Positions 63,901 through 64,000 of a stretch of 64,000 nt of DNA are shown piece by piece. This DNA is from Dyadobacter jejuensis. GTDB lineage: Bacteria > Bacteroidota > Bacteroidia > Cytophagales > Spirosomataceae. Every line of letters starts with the position of its first letter. Position 1 is the first letter of the stretch. A model generated the notes under the pieces. The model searched no databases, was not told the origin of the DNA, and saw only the letters and a list, made by a program, of their open reading frames with translations. The position numbers and the translations under genes were made by a program. The stretch covers positions 434,001-498,000 of the forward strand of contig NZ_QGDT01000001.1 of NCBI RefSeq assembly GCF_003149085.1. The letters run 5' to 3'.

Positions 63901-63935
63901 AATCCGGATGCTACTGAAGTGTCCGGATTCTTTCG
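63901..63935 (+). terminator. Terminator after the SusD-like gene
   Basis: AATCCGGA (63901-63908) pairs with TCCGGATT (63922-63929), followed by CTTTCGTTTAT. The stem is 8 bp, and the U-tail is interrupted. Confidence 0.7.
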
Positions 63936-63974
63936 TTTATCGTATACCTGCTTTTTTATTTGATAACACTGAAT

Positions 63975-63988
63975 TTACCATTTGGTAA
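63975..63988. promoter_or_regulatory. Small palindrome at the window edge
   Basis: TTACCA (63975-63980) and TGGTAA (63983-63988) are perfect inverted arms around TT in AT-rich DNA just before the window ends. It may belong to the promoter of the next gene outside the window. Confidence 0.3.
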
Positions 63989-64000
63989 TATTTCATTCTT

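Overview
The window looks like a chromosomal segment of a Bacteroidota bacterium, most likely a member of the Cytophagales (family-level placement is an inference). The signs are three SusC/RagA-type receptor genes, two of them followed by SusD-like partners; a type IX secretion sortase and its outer-membrane partner (porU, porV); secreted proteins with type A and type B T9SS C-terminal sorting domains; a PcrB/GGGPS-type prenyl transferase; and many promoters with the Bacteroidota -7 box TAnnTTTG. No rRNA, tRNA, insertion sequence, integrase, prophage or CRISPR array was recognised.

Layout. 1-2771: SusC-type receptor on the minus strand, cut by the window edge. 3458-11293: trans-4-hydroxy-L-proline catabolism (deaminase, ketoglutarate-semialdehyde dehydrogenase, 4-hydroxyproline epimerase, FAD-dependent D-hydroxyproline dehydrogenase, APC permease), with a divergent Gfo/Idh/MocA oxidoreductase. 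11318-11783: four copies of a composite repeat built from two heptamer tandem arrays. 11928-18198: BNR/sialidase-fold protein, D-2-hydroxyacid dehydrogenase, beta-carbonic anhydrase, M1 peptidase and HupE/UreJ-like membrane protein. 18533-25489: TonB receptor plus beta-helix lipoprotein operon with palindromic promoter sites, an unknown lipoprotein and an M14 carboxypeptidase. 25774-30915: his operon (hisH-hisA-hisF-hisIE) behind a candidate attenuator, then three small membrane-associated proteins and GGGPS. 31067-37889: small lipoprotein, SprT-like protein, porU, porV and an M16 homologue without its zinc site. 37934-44922: photolyase, DUF1080 hydrolase and a SusC/SusD pair. 45041-45240: a second, degenerate copy of the heptamer repeat. 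45468-58774: secreted NucH/ExeM-type nuclease, GH97 glycosidase, IorAB-type molybdenum hydroxylase, KDPG/KHG aldolase, SF1 helicase and a PKD/type B T9SS protein. 59158-63867: another SusC/SusD pair.

How it fits together. Most of the window serves uptake and breakdown of external polymers: surface receptors (SusC/D, TonB receptor), secreted hydrolases (nuclease, GH97, DUF1080, M1, M14), and the PorU/PorV machinery that releases and anchors T9SS cargo. The hydroxyproline operon would turn imported hydroxyproline, for example from collagen, into 2-oxoglutarate.

The most notable non-coding signals are: a his leader with a short ORF containing two His codons and mutually exclusive antiterminator and terminator hairpins (25774-25931); the heptamer repeat family (11318-11783 and 45041-45240); a double palindrome at the promoter of the TonB receptor operon (22745-22816); and a -7 box lying directly against the helicase start codon, suggesting a leaderless mRNA.
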